DNA of 64,000 nt from Streptomyces echinoruber (GCF_014651135.1 NZ_BMWH01000022.1:62001-126000), one strand, 5' to 3'; positions 46,096 through 55,534 are shown, numbered from the stretch's first letter. The notes: generated from the sequence alone by a model not told the origin. Translations and numbers: made by a program.

Positions 46096-47253
46096 TCAGC
46101 GCAGCCCGGTCGGGCGGCGCAGCGCCGCCTGGATCAGGCGGTCCACCAGCTCGGGGTAGCCGACGCCGCTCGCCTGCCACATCTGCGGGTACATCGAGAT
46201 CGGCGTGAAGCCGGGCATGGTGTTGATCTCGTTGATGACGAACTCGCCGTCCTCGGTGAGGAAGAAGTCCGCGCGCACCAGCCCCTCGCAGGAGGCCGCC
46301 TCGAACGCCTCGACGGCCAGCCGCCGCACCTCGGCGGTCTGCTCCTCGGTGAGCGGGGCCGGGACGATGCCGGGCGTGGAGTCGATGTACTTGGCCTCGA
46401 AGTCGTAGTACGCGTGGTCCTCGGGGGCCGGGATCTCGGCGGGCACCGAGGCGCGCGGGCCGTCCTCGAACTCCAGGACGCCGCACTCGATCTCGCGGCC
46501 GCGCACCGCGGCCTCCACGAGGATCTTCGGGTCGTGGCGCTGGGCCTGCGCGATGGCCTCCTCCAGGCCGGAGAGGTCGTCGACCTTGGTGATGCCGATG
46601 GAGGAGCCCGCGCGCGCGGGCTTCACGAACAGCGGCCAGCCGTGCTCGCCGGCGAAGTCGACGATCCTCTTGCGGGCGGCGGCCGGATCCCGCTGCCACT
46701 CGCGCGGCCGGATCACCATGTACGGGCCGACCTTCAGGCCGAAGGAGGCGAGGACGCGCTTCATGTACTCCTTGTCCTGGCCGACGGCCGAGGAGAGGAC
46801 GCCGGAGCCCACGTACGGCACCCCCGACAGCTCCAGCAGGCCCTGCAGGGTGCCGTCCTCGCCGTAGGGGCCGTGCAGCACCGGGAAGACGACGTCGACC
46901 TCGCCGAGGGCCTTGGGCACCGAGCCGGGCTCGCTGTAGACGACCTCGCGGCTGGTCGGGTCGGCGGAGAGCACCACGCCGCCCTCGCGGGACTCGGCGA
47001 GCTCCTCCACGCTGGGCGTGCGGCGGTCGGTGATCGCCATGCGCTCCGGGGCGTCGGCGGTCAGCGCCCAGCGGCCCTCCGGCGTGATGCCGATCGGCAG
47101 GACTTCGTACTTCGTCCGGTCGATGGCCCGCAGCACCGCGCCGGCGGTGACGACGGAGATGCCGTGCTCGGAGCTGCGGCCGCCGAACACGACGGCCACG
47201 CGCGGCTTGCGGGCCGGCCGGCCGGGGCTCTGGGGGAGGTTCTCGGTGCTCAT
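46096..47253 (-). CDS. ddl: D-alanine-D-alanine ligase
   Basis: Ddl joins two D-alanines for peptidoglycan precursor synthesis. The 385-aa ATP-grasp protein has VAVVFGGRSSEHGISVVTAG, VVFPVLHGPYGEDGTLQGLLE, PLFVKPARAGSSIGITKV, EIPAPEDHAYYDFEAKYIDST (omega loop with the Y-K-Y type residues of D-Ala-D-Ala enzymes) and GLVRADFFLTEDGEFVINEINTMPGFT. The omega loop lacks the His that marks VanA-type D-lactate ligases. The ATG at 47253 gives MSTENLPQSPGRPARKPR; the RBS is weak. It is downstream of gpsA across 113 bp. Confidence 0.96.
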   Translation of the reverse strand: MSTENLPQSPGRPARKPRVAVVFGGRSSEHGISVVTAGAVLRAIDRTKYEVLPIGITPEGRWALTADAPERMAITDRRTPSVEELAESREGGVVLSADPTSREVVYSEPGSVPKALGEVDVVFPVLHGPYGEDGTLQGLLELSGVPYVGSGVLSSAVGQDKEYMKRVLASFGLKVGPYMVIRPREWQRDPAAARKRIVDFAGEHGWPLFVKPARAGSSIGITKVDDLSGLEEAIAQAQRHDPKILVEAAVRGREIECGVLEFEDGPRASVPAEIPAPEDHAYYDFEAKYIDSTPGIVPAPLTEEQTAEVRRLAVEAFEAASCEGLVRADFFLTEDGEFVINEINTMPGFTPISMYPQMWQASGVGYPELVDRLIQAALRRPTGLR

Positions 47254-47366
47254 ATCGCGATGAGAGTACCCGCCCGCGCAGTCCGCGTCAGCGTTCGACA
47301 GGCGGACACGGATGCGACGGCACCCCGGTGCCGCACCGCCGTCGCTCAGTGCCATCCCGATGTCGC

Positions 47367-48377
47367 TCAGCGTCGCTCCGGCTTCGCGCTGCGCGACATG
47401 AGTTCCTTGAGGGCGACCACGGGCGACTTGCCCTCGTGGACGATGCTCACCACCGTCTCGGTGAGCGGCATGTCGACGCCGTGCCGGCGGGCCAGGTCCA
47501 GCACGGACTGGCAGGACTTGACGCCCTCCGCGGTCTGCTTGGTGACCGCGATGGTCTCCTCCAGCGTCATGCCCTTGCCGAGGTTGGTGCCGAAGGTGTG
47601 GTTGCGCGACAGCGGCGAGGAGCAGGTGGCCACCAAATCGCCCAGGCCCGCGAGGCCGGAGAAGGTCAGCGGGTCGGCGCCCAGCGCCACCCCGAGCCGG
47701 GTGGTCTCGGCGAGCCCGCGCGTGATGAGCGAGCCCTTGGCGTTGTCGCCGAGTCCCATGCCGTCCGCGATGCCGACGGCCAGTCCGATGACGTTCTTCA
47801 CCGCGCCGCCGAGCTCACAGCCGACGACGTCGGTGTTGGTGTAGGGGCGGAAGTACGGCGTGTGGCACGCCTTCTGCAGCCGTCGCGCGACGGCCTCGTC
47901 GGTGCAGGCGACCACGGCGGCGGCCGGCATGCGGGCGGCGATCTCGCGGGCGAGGTTGGGCCCGGTCACGACGGCGACGCGGTCGGCGGGCGCCTTGGTG
48001 ACGTCCTCGACGACCTCGCTCATCCGCATGGCGGAGCCGAGCTCGATGCCCTTCATCAGCGACACCAGGACCGTGCCGGGGGCGAGCAGCGGTGCCCACG
48101 CGGCGAGGTTCTCGCGCAGCGTCTGCGAGGGGACGGACAGGACGGTGAAGTCGGCGCCGGCGGCGGCCTCGGCGGGGTCCGTGGTCGCCCGCACGTTCTC
48201 CGGGAGCTGGACGCCCGGCAGGTAGTCGGCGTTGACCCGGGTGGAGTTGACGGCCTCGGCGACCTCCGCCCGGCGCGCCCACAGGGTGACGCGGCAGCCG
48301 GCGTCGGCGAGCACCATGCCGAAGGCCGTGCCCCACGAACCGGCACCGAAGACCGCCGCCTTGATCGGCTCGCTCAC
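47367..48377 (-). CDS. gpsA: NAD(P)H-dependent glycerol-3-phosphate dehydrogenase
   Basis: GpsA makes sn-glycerol-3-phosphate for phospholipid synthesis. The 336-aa product begins [27 protein letters not shown] (dinucleotide site). It contains [57 protein letters not shown] with the catalytic Lys, and [18 protein letters not shown]. Its GTG overlaps the plsC stop (GTGA), coupling the two steps that begin phospholipid synthesis. Confidence 0.96.
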   Translation of the reverse strand: MSEPIKAAVFGAGSWGTAFGMVLADAGCRVTLWARRAEVAEAVNSTRVNADYLPGVQLPENVRATTDPAEAAAGADFTVLSVPSQTLRENLAAWAPLLAPGTVLVSLMKGIELGSAMRMSEVVEDVTKAPADRVAVVTGPNLAREIAARMPAAAVVACTDEAVARRLQKACHTPYFRPYTNTDVVGCELGGAVKNVIGLAVGIADGMGLGDNAKGSLITRGLAETTRLGVALGADPLTFSGLAGLGDLVATCSSPLSRNHTFGTNLGKGMTLEETIAVTKQTAEGVKSCQSVLDLARRHGVDMPLTETVVSIVHEGKSPVVALKELMSRSAKPERR

Positions 48378-49189
48378 TGGCCTCGCTCCCCTTCCCGCCC
48401 GGCCGTCTCTTCCCGCCGGGCCGCCTCCCGCGCGGCCGCCGCCCTGTTCCTGGCCTGCGCCTCGGTCCTGCGGCGCTGCTCGATCCGTTCCCGGCGCGGG
48501 TCGTAGCGCGTCGCGGGCGCCTTCTCGCCGCGGATCTCCTCCAGCTGGCGGGTGATGGCGTCCATGATGACCTCGGTGGCCTCCTTCAGCAGGTCCGCGG
48601 TCATCTCCTGGTCGTAGAAGCGCGACAGGTCCACCGGCGGGCCGGCCAGCACGTGGTGGGTCTTGCGCGGAAAGAGGCGGGGCTTCTTGGCGTACGGCGG
48701 CAGGAGTTCGTTGCAGCCCCACTGGGCGATGGGGATGACCGGGCACTTGGTCCGCAGGGCGACGCGGGCGGCGCCGGTCTTGCCGGTCATGGGCCAGCCG
48801 TCGGGATCGCGGGTGAGGGTGCCCTCGGGGTAGAAGGCGACGCACTCGCCGCGCTCCACGGCCTCGATGGCGGCCCGGAAGGCGCTCAGCGCGTCCGTGC
48901 TCTCCCGGTAGACGGGGATCTGCCCGGTGCCGCGCATCGCGGCGCCCACGAACCCCTTCTTGAAAAGCCCGCTCTTGGCCAGGAATCGCGGGACGCGCCC
49001 GGTGTTGTACTGGAAGTGGGCGTAGGCGAAGGGGTCGATGTGGGAATTGTGGTTCACCACCGTTATGAATCCGCCCTCGGCCGGAATGTGCTCCATTCCG
49101 CGCCAGTCACGCTTCAGCAGAACCAGCAGCGGCGGTTTGCAGATCACCGCTGCGAAGCGGTACCAGAAGCCGATTCTGCGGCGGGGCAC
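48374..49189 (-). CDS. plsC: 1-acylglycerol-3-phosphate O-acyltransferase family protein
   Basis: The 271-aa protein has the acyltransferase blocks of Pls[12 protein letters not shown] (H-x4-D), [26 protein letters not shown], and [30 protein letters not shown]. It should acylate lysophosphatidic acid or a related acceptor at the membrane. The C-terminus is an Arg/Glu/Ala-rich charged helix from about residue 220 ([29 protein letters not shown]), which is not part of the fold. GTG 49189 ([12 protein letters not shown]) has AGAGGAAGG 7 bases upstream. It is coupled to gpsA by a 4-bp overlap. Confidence 0.92.
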   Translation of the reverse strand: MPRRRIGFWYRFAAVICKPPLLVLLKRDWRGMEHIPAEGGFITVVNHNSHIDPFAYAHFQYNTGRVPRFLAKSGLFKKGFVGAAMRGTGQIPVYRESTDALSAFRAAIEAVERGECVAFYPEGTLTRDPDGWPMTGKTGAARVALRTKCPVIPIAQWGCNELLPPYAKKPRLFPRKTHHVLAGPPVDLSRFYDQEMTADLLKEATEVIMDAITRQLEEIRGEKAPATRYDPRRERIEQRRRTEAQARNRAAAAREAARREETAGREGERGQ

Positions 49190-49333
49190 GCGAACACCTT
49201 CCTCTAGGACTCGCGGGGCCGCACAAGTGTGGCCCCGGGTCGCCGGTCTGTCGAGAACACCGTACGCCCCGGCCGGACGGAAGCCGGTCGGGTGGGGTGA
49301 CAATGGCCGCGTCAAGCAAGGGACGGAGCACAC

Positions 49334-49969
49334 GTGCAGTGGACCCTGGTGGTACCGGTGAAGGCCCTGGACCGGGCCAAGAGCAGGCTGTCGGACACCG
49401 CCGACGGGCTGCGCCCCGGCCTCGCGCTCGCCTTCGCCCAGGACACGGTGGCGGCGGCGCTGGCCTGCCCCGCGGTCCGTGAGGTGGCGGTCGTCACGGA
49501 CGACGCCCGGGCCGGCCGGGCGCTGGCGCGGCTGGGCGCCCGGATCGTGGACGACGAGCCGGGCGGCGGCCTCAACGCCGCCCTGGCGCACGCGGCGGCC
49601 GTCGTGCGCCACCGGCACCCCGGCGCGCCGGTGGCCGCCCTGAACGCCGATCTGCCGGCGCTGCGTCCCGCCGAATTGGCGCGCGTCCTGGACGCCGCGG
49701 CGGAATTCCCGCGCGCATTTCTCCCCGACGCCGCGCATATCGGCACCACCCTTCTCTCCGCCGCTCCCGGCCACGCGTTGCGCCCGTCCTTCGGCGGCGA
49801 TTCCCGTGCCCGGCACCGCGCCTCCGGCGCCGTCGAGCTGTGCCTGGCCGCGGTCGACTCCGTGCGCCGCGACGTGGACACCGGCGGCGACCTCCGCGAG
49901 GCCCTGGCCCTGGGAGTGGGCCCGCGCACGGCGGAGGTGGCGACGCGGCTGCTGATCCCCGGCCAGTAG
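49334..49969 (+). CDS. cofC: 2-phospho-L-lactate (or PEP) guanylyltransferase CofC/FbiD
   Basis: This enzyme activates phospholactate or phosphoenolpyruvate with GTP for coenzyme F420 synthesis. The 211-aa product has the nucleotidyltransferase start MQWTLVVPVKALDRAKSRLSD, followed by AVVTDDARAGRALARLGARIVDDEPGGGLNAALAHA, ALNADLPALRPAELARVL and PSFGGDSRARHRASGA. In actinobacteria, PEP is now thought to be the substrate. The GTG at 49334 is divergent from plsC. Other F420 genes are not in the window. Confidence 0.92.
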   Translation: MQWTLVVPVKALDRAKSRLSDTADGLRPGLALAFAQDTVAAALACPAVREVAVVTDDARAGRALARLGARIVDDEPGGGLNAALAHAAAVVRHRHPGAPVAALNADLPALRPAELARVLDAAAEFPRAFLPDAAHIGTTLLSAAPGHALRPSFGGDSRARHRASGAVELCLAAVDSVRRDVDTGGDLREALALGVGPRTAEVATRLLIPGQ

Positions 49970-50156
49970 GCGGGGCTTGCGGGGCCGGTGGGACGGGTGC
50001 GCCCCCACATCCCCTTCGCGGCGGCAGGGGCCCGCGTACGGCCGCGCGCCCGGCGACAGGTCCCGCGGCGCCGTGCGCCCCGGCGACGGTCCCGTCGTCG
50101 TGCGTCCCGGCGGCCGCACCGCGCCCCGTGGGCACCGGGCGCAGTAGTCTGCCGTC

Positions 50157-50360
50157 ATGCAGGCGACCGCATACACGTACGACCCCGAGACCCGCAGCGG
50201 GCAGGTGCTGCTCGACGACGGCACCCCCGTGCCCTTCGACGCCCCGGCGTTCGACGCGGGCGGCCTGCGGCTGCTGCGGCCGGGACAGCGGGTGCGGATC
50301 GAGACGGAGGGCTCGGGAGACGGCCTGAAGATCACGCTGGTGACTCTGCAGACCTTCTGA
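50157..50360 (+). CDS. Small conserved OB-fold-like protein
   Basis: The 67-aa protein MQATAYTYDPETRSGQVLLD, continuing with DGTPVPFDAPAFDAGGLRLLRPGQRVRIETEG, has the pattern of a cold-shock-type beta barrel. It has a G-x-V strand followed by a VRIE strand, but it lacks the RNP aromatic motifs of CspA. I recognise it as conserved in Streptomyces next to cofC and hupS, without known function. It is convergent with hupS and starts at ATG 50157. Confidence 0.8.
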   Translation: MQATAYTYDPETRSGQVLLDDGTPVPFDAPAFDAGGLRLLRPGQRVRIETEGSGDGLKITLVTLQTF

Positions 50361-50450
50361 ACAGCGGTTTTCCTCCCGGCACCGGCCACGGCACACCGCG
50401 GGCCGGACTCCGCGGGGAGTCCGGCCCGGCGCGTGAGTGCCGCTGCGCGC

Positions 50451-51128
50451 CTACTTGTTGCGGGCGGTGGTCTTCTTGGCGGTGGTCTTGCGGGCCGTCG
50501 ACTTGGTCGCCGGGGCCTTCTTGGCCGTCGCCTTCTTGGCGGTCGCCTTCTTGGCGGTGGACTTGGCGGCCGTGGCCTTCTTCGTGGCCGCCGTGGTCTT
50601 CTTCGCCGCCGTCTTCTTGGCGGTCGTCTTCTTGGCCGCGGCGGTGGTCTTCTTCGCCGGGGCCTTCTTCGCCGTGGTCTTCTTCGCGGCCGCCGCCTTC
50701 CCGGCGGTCGTCTTGGCGGCCGCCGTCTTCGCCGCGCCGGTGGCCTTCTTGGCGGCGGCCTTCTTGCCCGCGGCCTTGGCCAGGGCCTGCGGCGGGCCGG
50801 ACAGGCTGCCCTTGGGGGCCTTCTTCACGGCGATGTCGTTCTTCGGGAGCTTCTTCGACCCGCTGACCAGGTCCTTGAAGCCCTGACCCGCGCGGAAGCG
50901 CGGCACCGAGGTCTTCTTGACCCGAACCCGCTCGCCCGTCTGAGGGTTGCGGGCGTACCGGGCCGGACGCTCCACCTTCTCGAACGACCCGAAGCCGGTG
51001 ACCGAGACCCGCTCACCGGCGACGACCGCGCGGACGATCGCGTCCAGGACCGCGTCGACAGCATCGGCGGCCGGCTGGCGGCCACCCATCTTGTCGGCAA
51101 TCGCTTCTACGAGCTGCGCCTTGTTCAC
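50451..51128 (-). CDS. hupS: Histone-like nucleoid protein HupS (HU with lysine-rich tail)
   Basis: The 225-aa protein joins an HU domain (MNKAQLVEAIADKMGGRQPA to TSVPRFRAGQGFKDLVSG, residues 1-90) to a 120-residue histone-H1-like tail of AAKK, TTAKK and KKAT repeats. HupS of S. coelicolor compacts the spore nucleoid and affects spore resistance. The tail is low complexity and prone to length change. A good promoter lies 52-80 bp upstream of the ATG at 51128. Confidence 0.96.
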   Translation of the reverse strand: MNKAQLVEAIADKMGGRQPAADAVDAVLDAIVRAVVAGERVSVTGFGSFEKVERPARYARNPQTGERVRVKKTSVPRFRAGQGFKDLVSGSKKLPKNDIAVKKAPKGSLSGPPQALAKAAGKKAAAKKATGAAKTAAAKTTAGKAAAAKKTTAKKAPAKKTTAAAKKTTAKKTAAKKTTAATKKATAAKSTAKKATAKKATAKKAPATKSTARKTTAKKTTARNK

Positions 51129-51179
51129 GTCTTCCCCTTCGGAGACATTGCCAGAACGAAAGTGATCTAGCTTTTTCGC

Positions 51180-51208
51180 ACGTTAGGCAGATATATACCG
51201 CAAATCAA
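51180..51208 (-). promoter_or_regulatory. Promoter of hupS
   Basis: On the minus strand, TTGATT (51203-51208), a 17-bp spacer and TAACGT (51180-51185) fit the sigma-70-type consensus TTGAnn/TAnnnT. The surrounding DNA is strikingly A+T-rich, with TATATA inside the spacer, which is uncommon in this genome and favourable for HU binding. Confidence 0.6.
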
Positions 51209-51265
51209 ACACGAAACGGGCTAATCACCCTTGTGCCGCAACGGACTCGACGACCTCGGGCTCGT

Positions 51266-51496
51266 TCAGTGATCCCCTTCCGGGAGGCGGCCTTCGTCCA
51301 GGTCTGCGGTGAACCGCTGCAGACGCCTTGCCGCGTCGGCGAGATCATGTTTGGCCGCGGCCGTGATGACCAGCAGCTTCCGGGTCAGCGCCATGCGCAC
51401 GCCCTCCGGGACTTGCAGTGCGCGCACCTTCACGTGCGCTTCCTTGAGTTGGGCCGCGACCGCCGTATAGAGCTCGAGTTGGCCGTCGTTGTCCAT
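51266..51496 (-). CDS. Conserved small protein
   Basis: The 76-aa product MDNDGQLELYTAVAAQLKEA, continuing with HVKVRALQVPEGVRMALTRKLLVITAAAKHDLADAARRLQRF, is predicted mostly helical, with basic and acidic faces. I recognise it as conserved in Streptomyces between hupS and leuD, with no known function. ATG 51496 was chosen because the upstream in-frame sequence is not conserved-looking. It may be co-oriented with hupS but has a 137-bp gap containing the hupS promoter. Confidence 0.7.
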   Translation of the reverse strand: MDNDGQLELYTAVAAQLKEAHVKVRALQVPEGVRMALTRKLLVITAAAKHDLADAARRLQRFTADLDEGRLPEGDH

Positions 51497-51883
51497 GCAC
51501 AGATTGTGCCATCTGGGGCGAGTTGTCGCCTGCCCGGGGGGCAACTGCAGCCTCATCCGACCTTCCGCGCGCCCGTCAAAGCCGCCTCCGTTCTCCTCGC
51601 CTACCCCTTGAATCACCCCCGTAACGTGGGAAGTTGAGCCCGGCACCCGGCCGGCCGCCCGTCTTTGGCGGCCCGGCGCCCGCGTCCCGCAAAGCGGCCC
51701 GATCGGCGTACGACGGCATGTCGCGGGTGGCCGAAACTCTACTTGCACAGCGGCGGATCACCGTTCCCTGCGGGGTGGATCAAGGGCTGTGGGAGGGATC
51801 TTGCCGTCTGCGGTGACGCCTGCGGTGACACCCGTGGCGGCATCCGCGGTGATGCCGGGGGCGGCCCGCCCCACGCACCGGTG
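51497..51883. other. Intergenic region upstream of the 76-aa gene
   Basis: No gene is supported. The stretch 51810-51860 shows imperfect CTGCGGTGA/CCGCGGTGA repeats near the leuD terminator. The promoter of the 76-aa gene is presumably just above 51496 but was not recognised. Confidence 0.35.
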
Positions 51884-51936
51884 GGCACACGTGTGAGCCC
51901 CATCCGCCCGGGGCGGATGGGGCTCACACGTGTGCC
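51884..51936 (-). terminator. 26-bp perfect palindrome, leuCD terminator
   Basis: 51884-51909 and 51911-51936 are perfect complements around one base, giving a 53-bp palindrome beginning GGCACACGTGTGAGCCCC. It starts 17 bp after the leuD stop. Besides termination, it includes CACACGTGTG, itself a palindrome. Confidence 0.9.
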
Positions 51937-51952
51937 GGCGCGCGGCCGCGGG

Positions 51953-52546
51953 TCAGAGCTGCAGCGTGCGCGGCTTGAACGACGGGCGCTTCGCCTCGTA
52001 GGCGGCGATGTCGGCCTCGTTCTGCAGGGTGAGGGAGATGTCGTCGAGGCCGTTCAGCAGCCGCCAGCGGGAGTTCTCGTCCAGTTCGAAGGAGGCGGTG
52101 ACGCCCTCGGCGCGCACCTCGCGCGCGACCAGGTCGACGGTCACCTCGGCGGTCGGGTCCTGCTCGGTGAGCTCCCACAGCGCGTCCACGGTCTTCTGGT
52201 CGAGGACGACGGTGAGCAGGCCGTTCTTCAGCGAGTTGCCGTGGAAGATGTCGGCGAAGCGGGAGGAGATCACGGCCTTGAAGCCGTAGTTCTGCAGCGC
52301 CCAGACGGCGTGCTCGCGCGAGGAGCCGGTGCCGAAGTCGGGGCCGGCGATCAGCACGGTCGCGCCCTGCCGCTCGGGCCGGTTGAGCACGAACTCCGGG
52401 TCCTTGCGCCAGGCCTCGAACAGCCCGTCCTCGAACCCGTCGCGCGTGACCTTCTTGAGCCAGTGGGCGGGGATGATCTGGTCGGTGTCGACGTTGCTGC
52501 GGCGCAGCGGGACGGCCCGGCCGGTGTGCGTGGTGAAGGCTTCCAT
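51953..52546 (-). CDS. leuD: 3-isopropylmalate dehydratase small subunit
   Basis: LeuD pairs with LeuC to isomerise 2- and 3-isopropylmalate in leucine synthesis. The 197-aa protein has [31 protein letters not shown], the swivel-domain loop [17 protein letters not shown] and [15 protein letters not shown]. It starts 5 bp after the leuC stop codon. NdgR, encoded next to leuC, is the known regulator of leuCD in Streptomyces. Confidence 0.97.
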   Translation of the reverse strand: MEAFTTHTGRAVPLRRSNVDTDQIIPAHWLKKVTRDGFEDGLFEAWRKDPEFVLNRPERQGATVLIAGPDFGTGSSREHAVWALQNYGFKAVISSRFADIFHGNSLKNGLLTVVLDQKTVDALWELTEQDPTAEVTVDLVAREVRAEGVTASFELDENSRWRLLNGLDDISLTLQNEADIAAYEAKRPSFKPRTLQL

Positions 52547-52551
52547 GTCTC

Positions 52552-53982
52552 TCAGACTCCAGCGGGCGTGACGGTGTCGACGTCGGTCAGGTCGGCGGGC
52601 GAGGCCAGGCGGCCCAGGACGGCCGTGGCGGCGGCGACCTGCGGCGAGACCAGGTGGGTGCGGCCGCCCTTGCCCTGCCGTCCCTCGAAGTTGCGGTTGG
52701 AGGTGGACGCCGCGCGCTCACCCGGCTTGAGCTGGTCGGGGTTCATGCCCAGGCACATCGAGCAACCGGCGTGCCGCCATTCGGCGCCGGCCTCCTTGAA
52801 GACCACGTCCAGGCCCTCCTCGACGGCCTGCAGCCCCACCCGCGCGGAGCCGGGGACGACCAGCATCCGTACGCCGTCGGCGACTTTGCGGCCCCGCAGC
52901 ACGTCCGCCGCGGCGCGCAGGTCCTCGATGCGGCCGTTGGTGCAGGAGCCTACGAAGACGGTGTCCACCTCGATGGAGCGCAGCGGCTGCCCGGCCTCCA
53001 ACCCCATGTATTCCAGGGCCTTTTCGGCGGCGAGGCGCTCCGAGGGGTCTTCGTACGAAGCGGGGTCGGGGACCGAGGCGGACAACGGCGCGCCCTGCCC
53101 GGGGTTGGTGCCCCAGGTGACGAACGGCGACAGTTCGGCGGCGTCGATGACGACCTCGGCGTCGAACTCGGCGTCGTCGTCGGTGCGCAGCGTCCTCCAG
53201 TACTCCACCGCCGCGTCCCAGTCGGCGCCCTGCGGCGCGTGCGGGCGGCCCTTGAGGTAGGCGAAGGTCGTCTCGTCCGGGGCGATCATGCCCGCGCGGG
53301 CGCCGGCCTCGATCGACATGTTGCAGATGGTCATGCGGGCCTCCATCGAGAGCTTCTCGATGGCCGAGCCCCGGTACTCCAGGATGTAGCCCTGGCCGCC
53401 GCCGGTGCCGATCCGCGCGATGATGGCCAGGATCAGGTCCTTGGCGGTGACGCCCGCGGGCAGCTCGCCGTCGACCGTGATCGCCATGGTCTTCGGGCGG
53501 GCCATCGGCAGCGTCTGCGTGGCCAGCACGTGCTCGACCTGCGAGGTGCCGATGCCGAAGGCGAGCGCGCCGAACGCGCCGTGCGTGGAGGTGTGCGAGT
53601 CGCCGCAGACGACCGTCATGCCGGGCTGGGTCAGGCCCAGCTGCGGGCCCACGACGTGCACGACGCCCTGTTCCACGTCGCCCAGCGGGTGCAGCCGCAC
53701 GCCGAAGTCGGCGCAGTTCTTGCGCAGCGTCTCCAGCTGGGCGCGGGAGACGGGGTCGGCGATCGGCTTGTCGATGTCGAGGGTCGGGGTGTTGTGGTCC
53801 TCGGTGGCGATGGTCAGGTCGAGCCGGCGCACGCCACGCCCGCTCTTGCGGAGGCCGTCGAAGGCCTGCGGGCTGGTCACCTCGTGCAGCAGGTGCAGAT
53901 CGATGTAGAGAAGGTCGGGCTCGCCCTCGGCGCGCCGGACGACATGGTCGTCCCAGACCTTCTCCGCGAGTGTCCTACCCAT
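52552..53982 (-). CDS. leuC: 3-isopropylmalate dehydratase large subunit
   Basis: The 476-aa aconitase-family protein carries the 4Fe-4S cluster ligands in [16 protein letters not shown] and [47 protein letters not shown] and [20 protein letters not shown] belong to the substrate site. It starts [15 protein letters not shown] at ATG 53982. It is divergent from ndgR, with a strong dyad between them. Confidence 0.97.
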   Translation of the reverse strand: MGRTLAEKVWDDHVVRRAEGEPDLLYIDLHLLHEVTSPQAFDGLRKSGRGVRRLDLTIATEDHNTPTLDIDKPIADPVSRAQLETLRKNCADFGVRLHPLGDVEQGVVHVVGPQLGLTQPGMTVVCGDSHTSTHGAFGALAFGIGTSQVEHVLATQTLPMARPKTMAITVDGELPAGVTAKDLILAIIARIGTGGGQGYILEYRGSAIEKLSMEARMTICNMSIEAGARAGMIAPDETTFAYLKGRPHAPQGADWDAAVEYWRTLRTDDDAEFDAEVVIDAAELSPFVTWGTNPGQGAPLSASVPDPASYEDPSERLAAEKALEYMGLEAGQPLRSIEVDTVFVGSCTNGRIEDLRAAADVLRGRKVADGVRMLVVPGSARVGLQAVEEGLDVVFKEAGAEWRHAGCSMCLGMNPDQLKPGERAASTSNRNFEGRQGKGGRTHLVSPQVAAATAVLGRLASPADLTDVDTVTPAGV

Positions 53983-54147
53983 CGCTGTTCCCTCCGGCCG
54001 GCGACGACGGTGCCGCCGGCCCATCTAGAGATCTTGGGGAGCGGCACGCCCGCGCCCGGTTTCCCGCTTCCTCGGGCGTCCGCCGCCGGGCCCGTGGTCC
54101 GCGGGCCGCCGTAGGAGTCCAGGGTGGCGCGTTCCACGGAAATATGA

Positions 54148-54176
54148 ACTTGCGTTTCACAGAGTGAGACGCAAGT
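54148..54176. promoter_or_regulatory. NdgR-type operator between leuC and ndgR
   Basis: ACTTGCGTTTCAC (54148-54160) and GTGAGACGCAAGT (54164-54176) are complementary except for one base, around AGA. It lies 8 bp upstream of the ndgR start and 166 bp from leuC. IclR-type regulators bind such long dyads, and NdgR is known to control leuCD and itself. Confidence 0.75.
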
Positions 54177-54184
54177 ATCGTTGC

Positions 54185-54901
54185 ATGGACAACAGTAGCG
54201 GCGTCGGCGTTCTGGACAAGGCGGCCCTGGTCCTGAGCGCCCTGGAGTCCGGGCCGGCCACCCTCGCGGGTCTGGTCGCCGCCACCGGGCTGGCACGACC
54301 CACGGCCCACCGCCTGGCCGTGGCCTTGGAGCACCACCGCATGGTGGCGCGTGACATGCAGGGCCGTTTCATCCTCGGCCCGCGGCTCGCCGAGCTGGCC
54401 GCGGCGGCGGGCGAGGACCGCCTGCTCGCCACGGCGGGCCCGGTGCTCACCCACCTCAGGGACGTCACGGGCGAGAGCGCGCAGCTCTACCGCCGCCAGG
54501 GCGACATGCGCATTTGCGTGGCCGCGGCGGAACGCCTGTCCGGCCTGCGGGACACGGTCCCGGTCGGTTCGACCCTGACCATGAAGGCGGGTTCCTCCGC
54601 GCAGGTCCTGCTGGCCTGGGAGGAGCCGGAGCGCCTGCACCGCGGCCTGCAGGGCGCCCGCTTCACGGCGACGGCCCTGTCGGGCGTACGGCGCCGCGGC
54701 TGGGCCCAGTCGATCGGCGAGCGCGAGCCGGGCGTGGCGTCCGTCTCCGCGCCCGTGCGCGGCCCCTCCAACCGCGTGGTGGCCGCCGTCTCGGTCTCCG
54801 GCCCCATCGAGCGCCTCACGCGCCACCCGGGCCGCATGCACGCCCAGGCGGTCATAGACGCCGCCGCACGCCTCTCGGAGGCCCTGCGCCGCTCGGGCTG
54901 A
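54185..54901 (+). CDS. ndgR: IclR-family regulator NdgR
   Basis: NdgR regulates leucine and other amino acid biosynthesis and affects growth and antibiotic production in Streptomyces; relatives are AreB and LtbR. The 238-aa protein starts MDNSSGVGVLDKAALVLSAL with a winged helix-turn-helix (GPATLAGLVAATGLARPTAHRLAVAL). An IclR effector domain follows (LTHLRDVTGESAQLYRRQGDMRICVAAAER, SVSAPVRGPSNRVVAAVSVSGPIERL). It starts at ATG 54185, just inside the promoter dyad, and is divergent from leuCD. Confidence 0.97.
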   Translation: MDNSSGVGVLDKAALVLSALESGPATLAGLVAATGLARPTAHRLAVALEHHRMVARDMQGRFILGPRLAELAAAAGEDRLLATAGPVLTHLRDVTGESAQLYRRQGDMRICVAAAERLSGLRDTVPVGSTLTMKAGSSAQVLLAWEEPERLHRGLQGARFTATALSGVRRRGWAQSIGEREPGVASVSAPVRGPSNRVVAAVSVSGPIERLTRHPGRMHAQAVIDAAARLSEALRRSG

Positions 54902-54985
54902 CCCGCGCGGTCGCGCCGTACAACGCGCCGTACGACGGCACCATGGGCCCGCCTCAGCGCCGCGGCGGGCCCGCCGCACCGCGCC

Positions 54986-55471
54986 TCAGGAGATCCGCAG
55001 CCGGTCGGCCGCACGCTCGCCCCGGCGGCCGACCGGGACGACGCCGGTGGCCTTCCCGAGGCCGTACTCCGGCATGTTCACGTAGATGGACTCGTAGGCC
55101 CCGGCGGGCACGACGTACGTCTCGTGCCAGAAGCCGACCCTGCCCCTGCCCTCGCGCAGCCTCCGGTTGAAGGCGGCCCACGCCGGCCGGTGGCGGCCCT
55201 CCGGCGCGGAGGCGTAGGCGAGGAGCTTGTCCTTGGAGTCCCAGTACTGGACCAGGTGGACCACCCGGGGCCCGCCCAGCAGCGTCTGGTAGCCGAGCAG
55301 CCCGCTGTCCTTCTCGCGCCGCAGCTCCGCGAGCATCGGGCCCATGGCCCGCGCCACCGGCCACCAACTGTGCACGGCGGTGAAGCTGTTGATCCGCATC
55401 CCGATGTGGAAGACGACGATCTCCCCCTGACCCGCCGCGGTCATGCGCCCTTCGATCGGCCTGGCACCCAT
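54986..55471 (-). CDS. DUF4188-domain protein
   Basis: The 161-aa protein belongs to the DUF4188 family (monooxygenase-like ferredoxin fold). It reads GEIVVFHIGMRINSFTAVHSWWPVARAMGPMLAELRREKDSGLLGYQTLLGGPRVVHLVQYWDSKD in pieces, then FWHETYVVPAGAYESIYVNMPEYGLG. The function is unknown. ATG 55471 and GTG 55474 are both possible; GGGAAGGGG lies upstream. The promoter has TGGATAG direct repeats, which suggest a dedicated repressor, not encoded next to it here. Confidence 0.82.
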   Translation of the reverse strand: MGARPIEGRMTAAGQGEIVVFHIGMRINSFTAVHSWWPVARAMGPMLAELRREKDSGLLGYQTLLGGPRVVHLVQYWDSKDKLLAYASAPEGRHRPAWAAFNRRLREGRGRVGFWHETYVVPAGAYESIYVNMPEYGLGKATGVVPVGRRGERAADRLRIS

Positions 55472-55499
55472 CACGAGCCCCTTCCCGGGACGATCCCTA

Positions 55500-55528
55500 T
55501 GGATAGCTGGACTATCTATATTGGATAG
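55500..55528 (-). promoter_or_regulatory. Candidate operator of the DUF4188 gene
   Basis: TGGATAG occurs at 55500-55506 and 55522-55528, 22 bp apart (two helical turns), and GATAG-n5-CTATC at 55502-55516 is a perfect dyad. The A+T-rich block contrasts sharply with its neighbours and lies 30-57 bp upstream of the start. Confidence 0.55.
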
Positions 55529-55534
55529 TGACAC

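Noticed and set aside
46096-47253. VanA-type D-alanine-D-lactate ligase
   Set aside because: The omega loop has the YYDFEAKY pattern of D-Ala-D-Ala ligases, and no vanH or vanX gene is adjacent.
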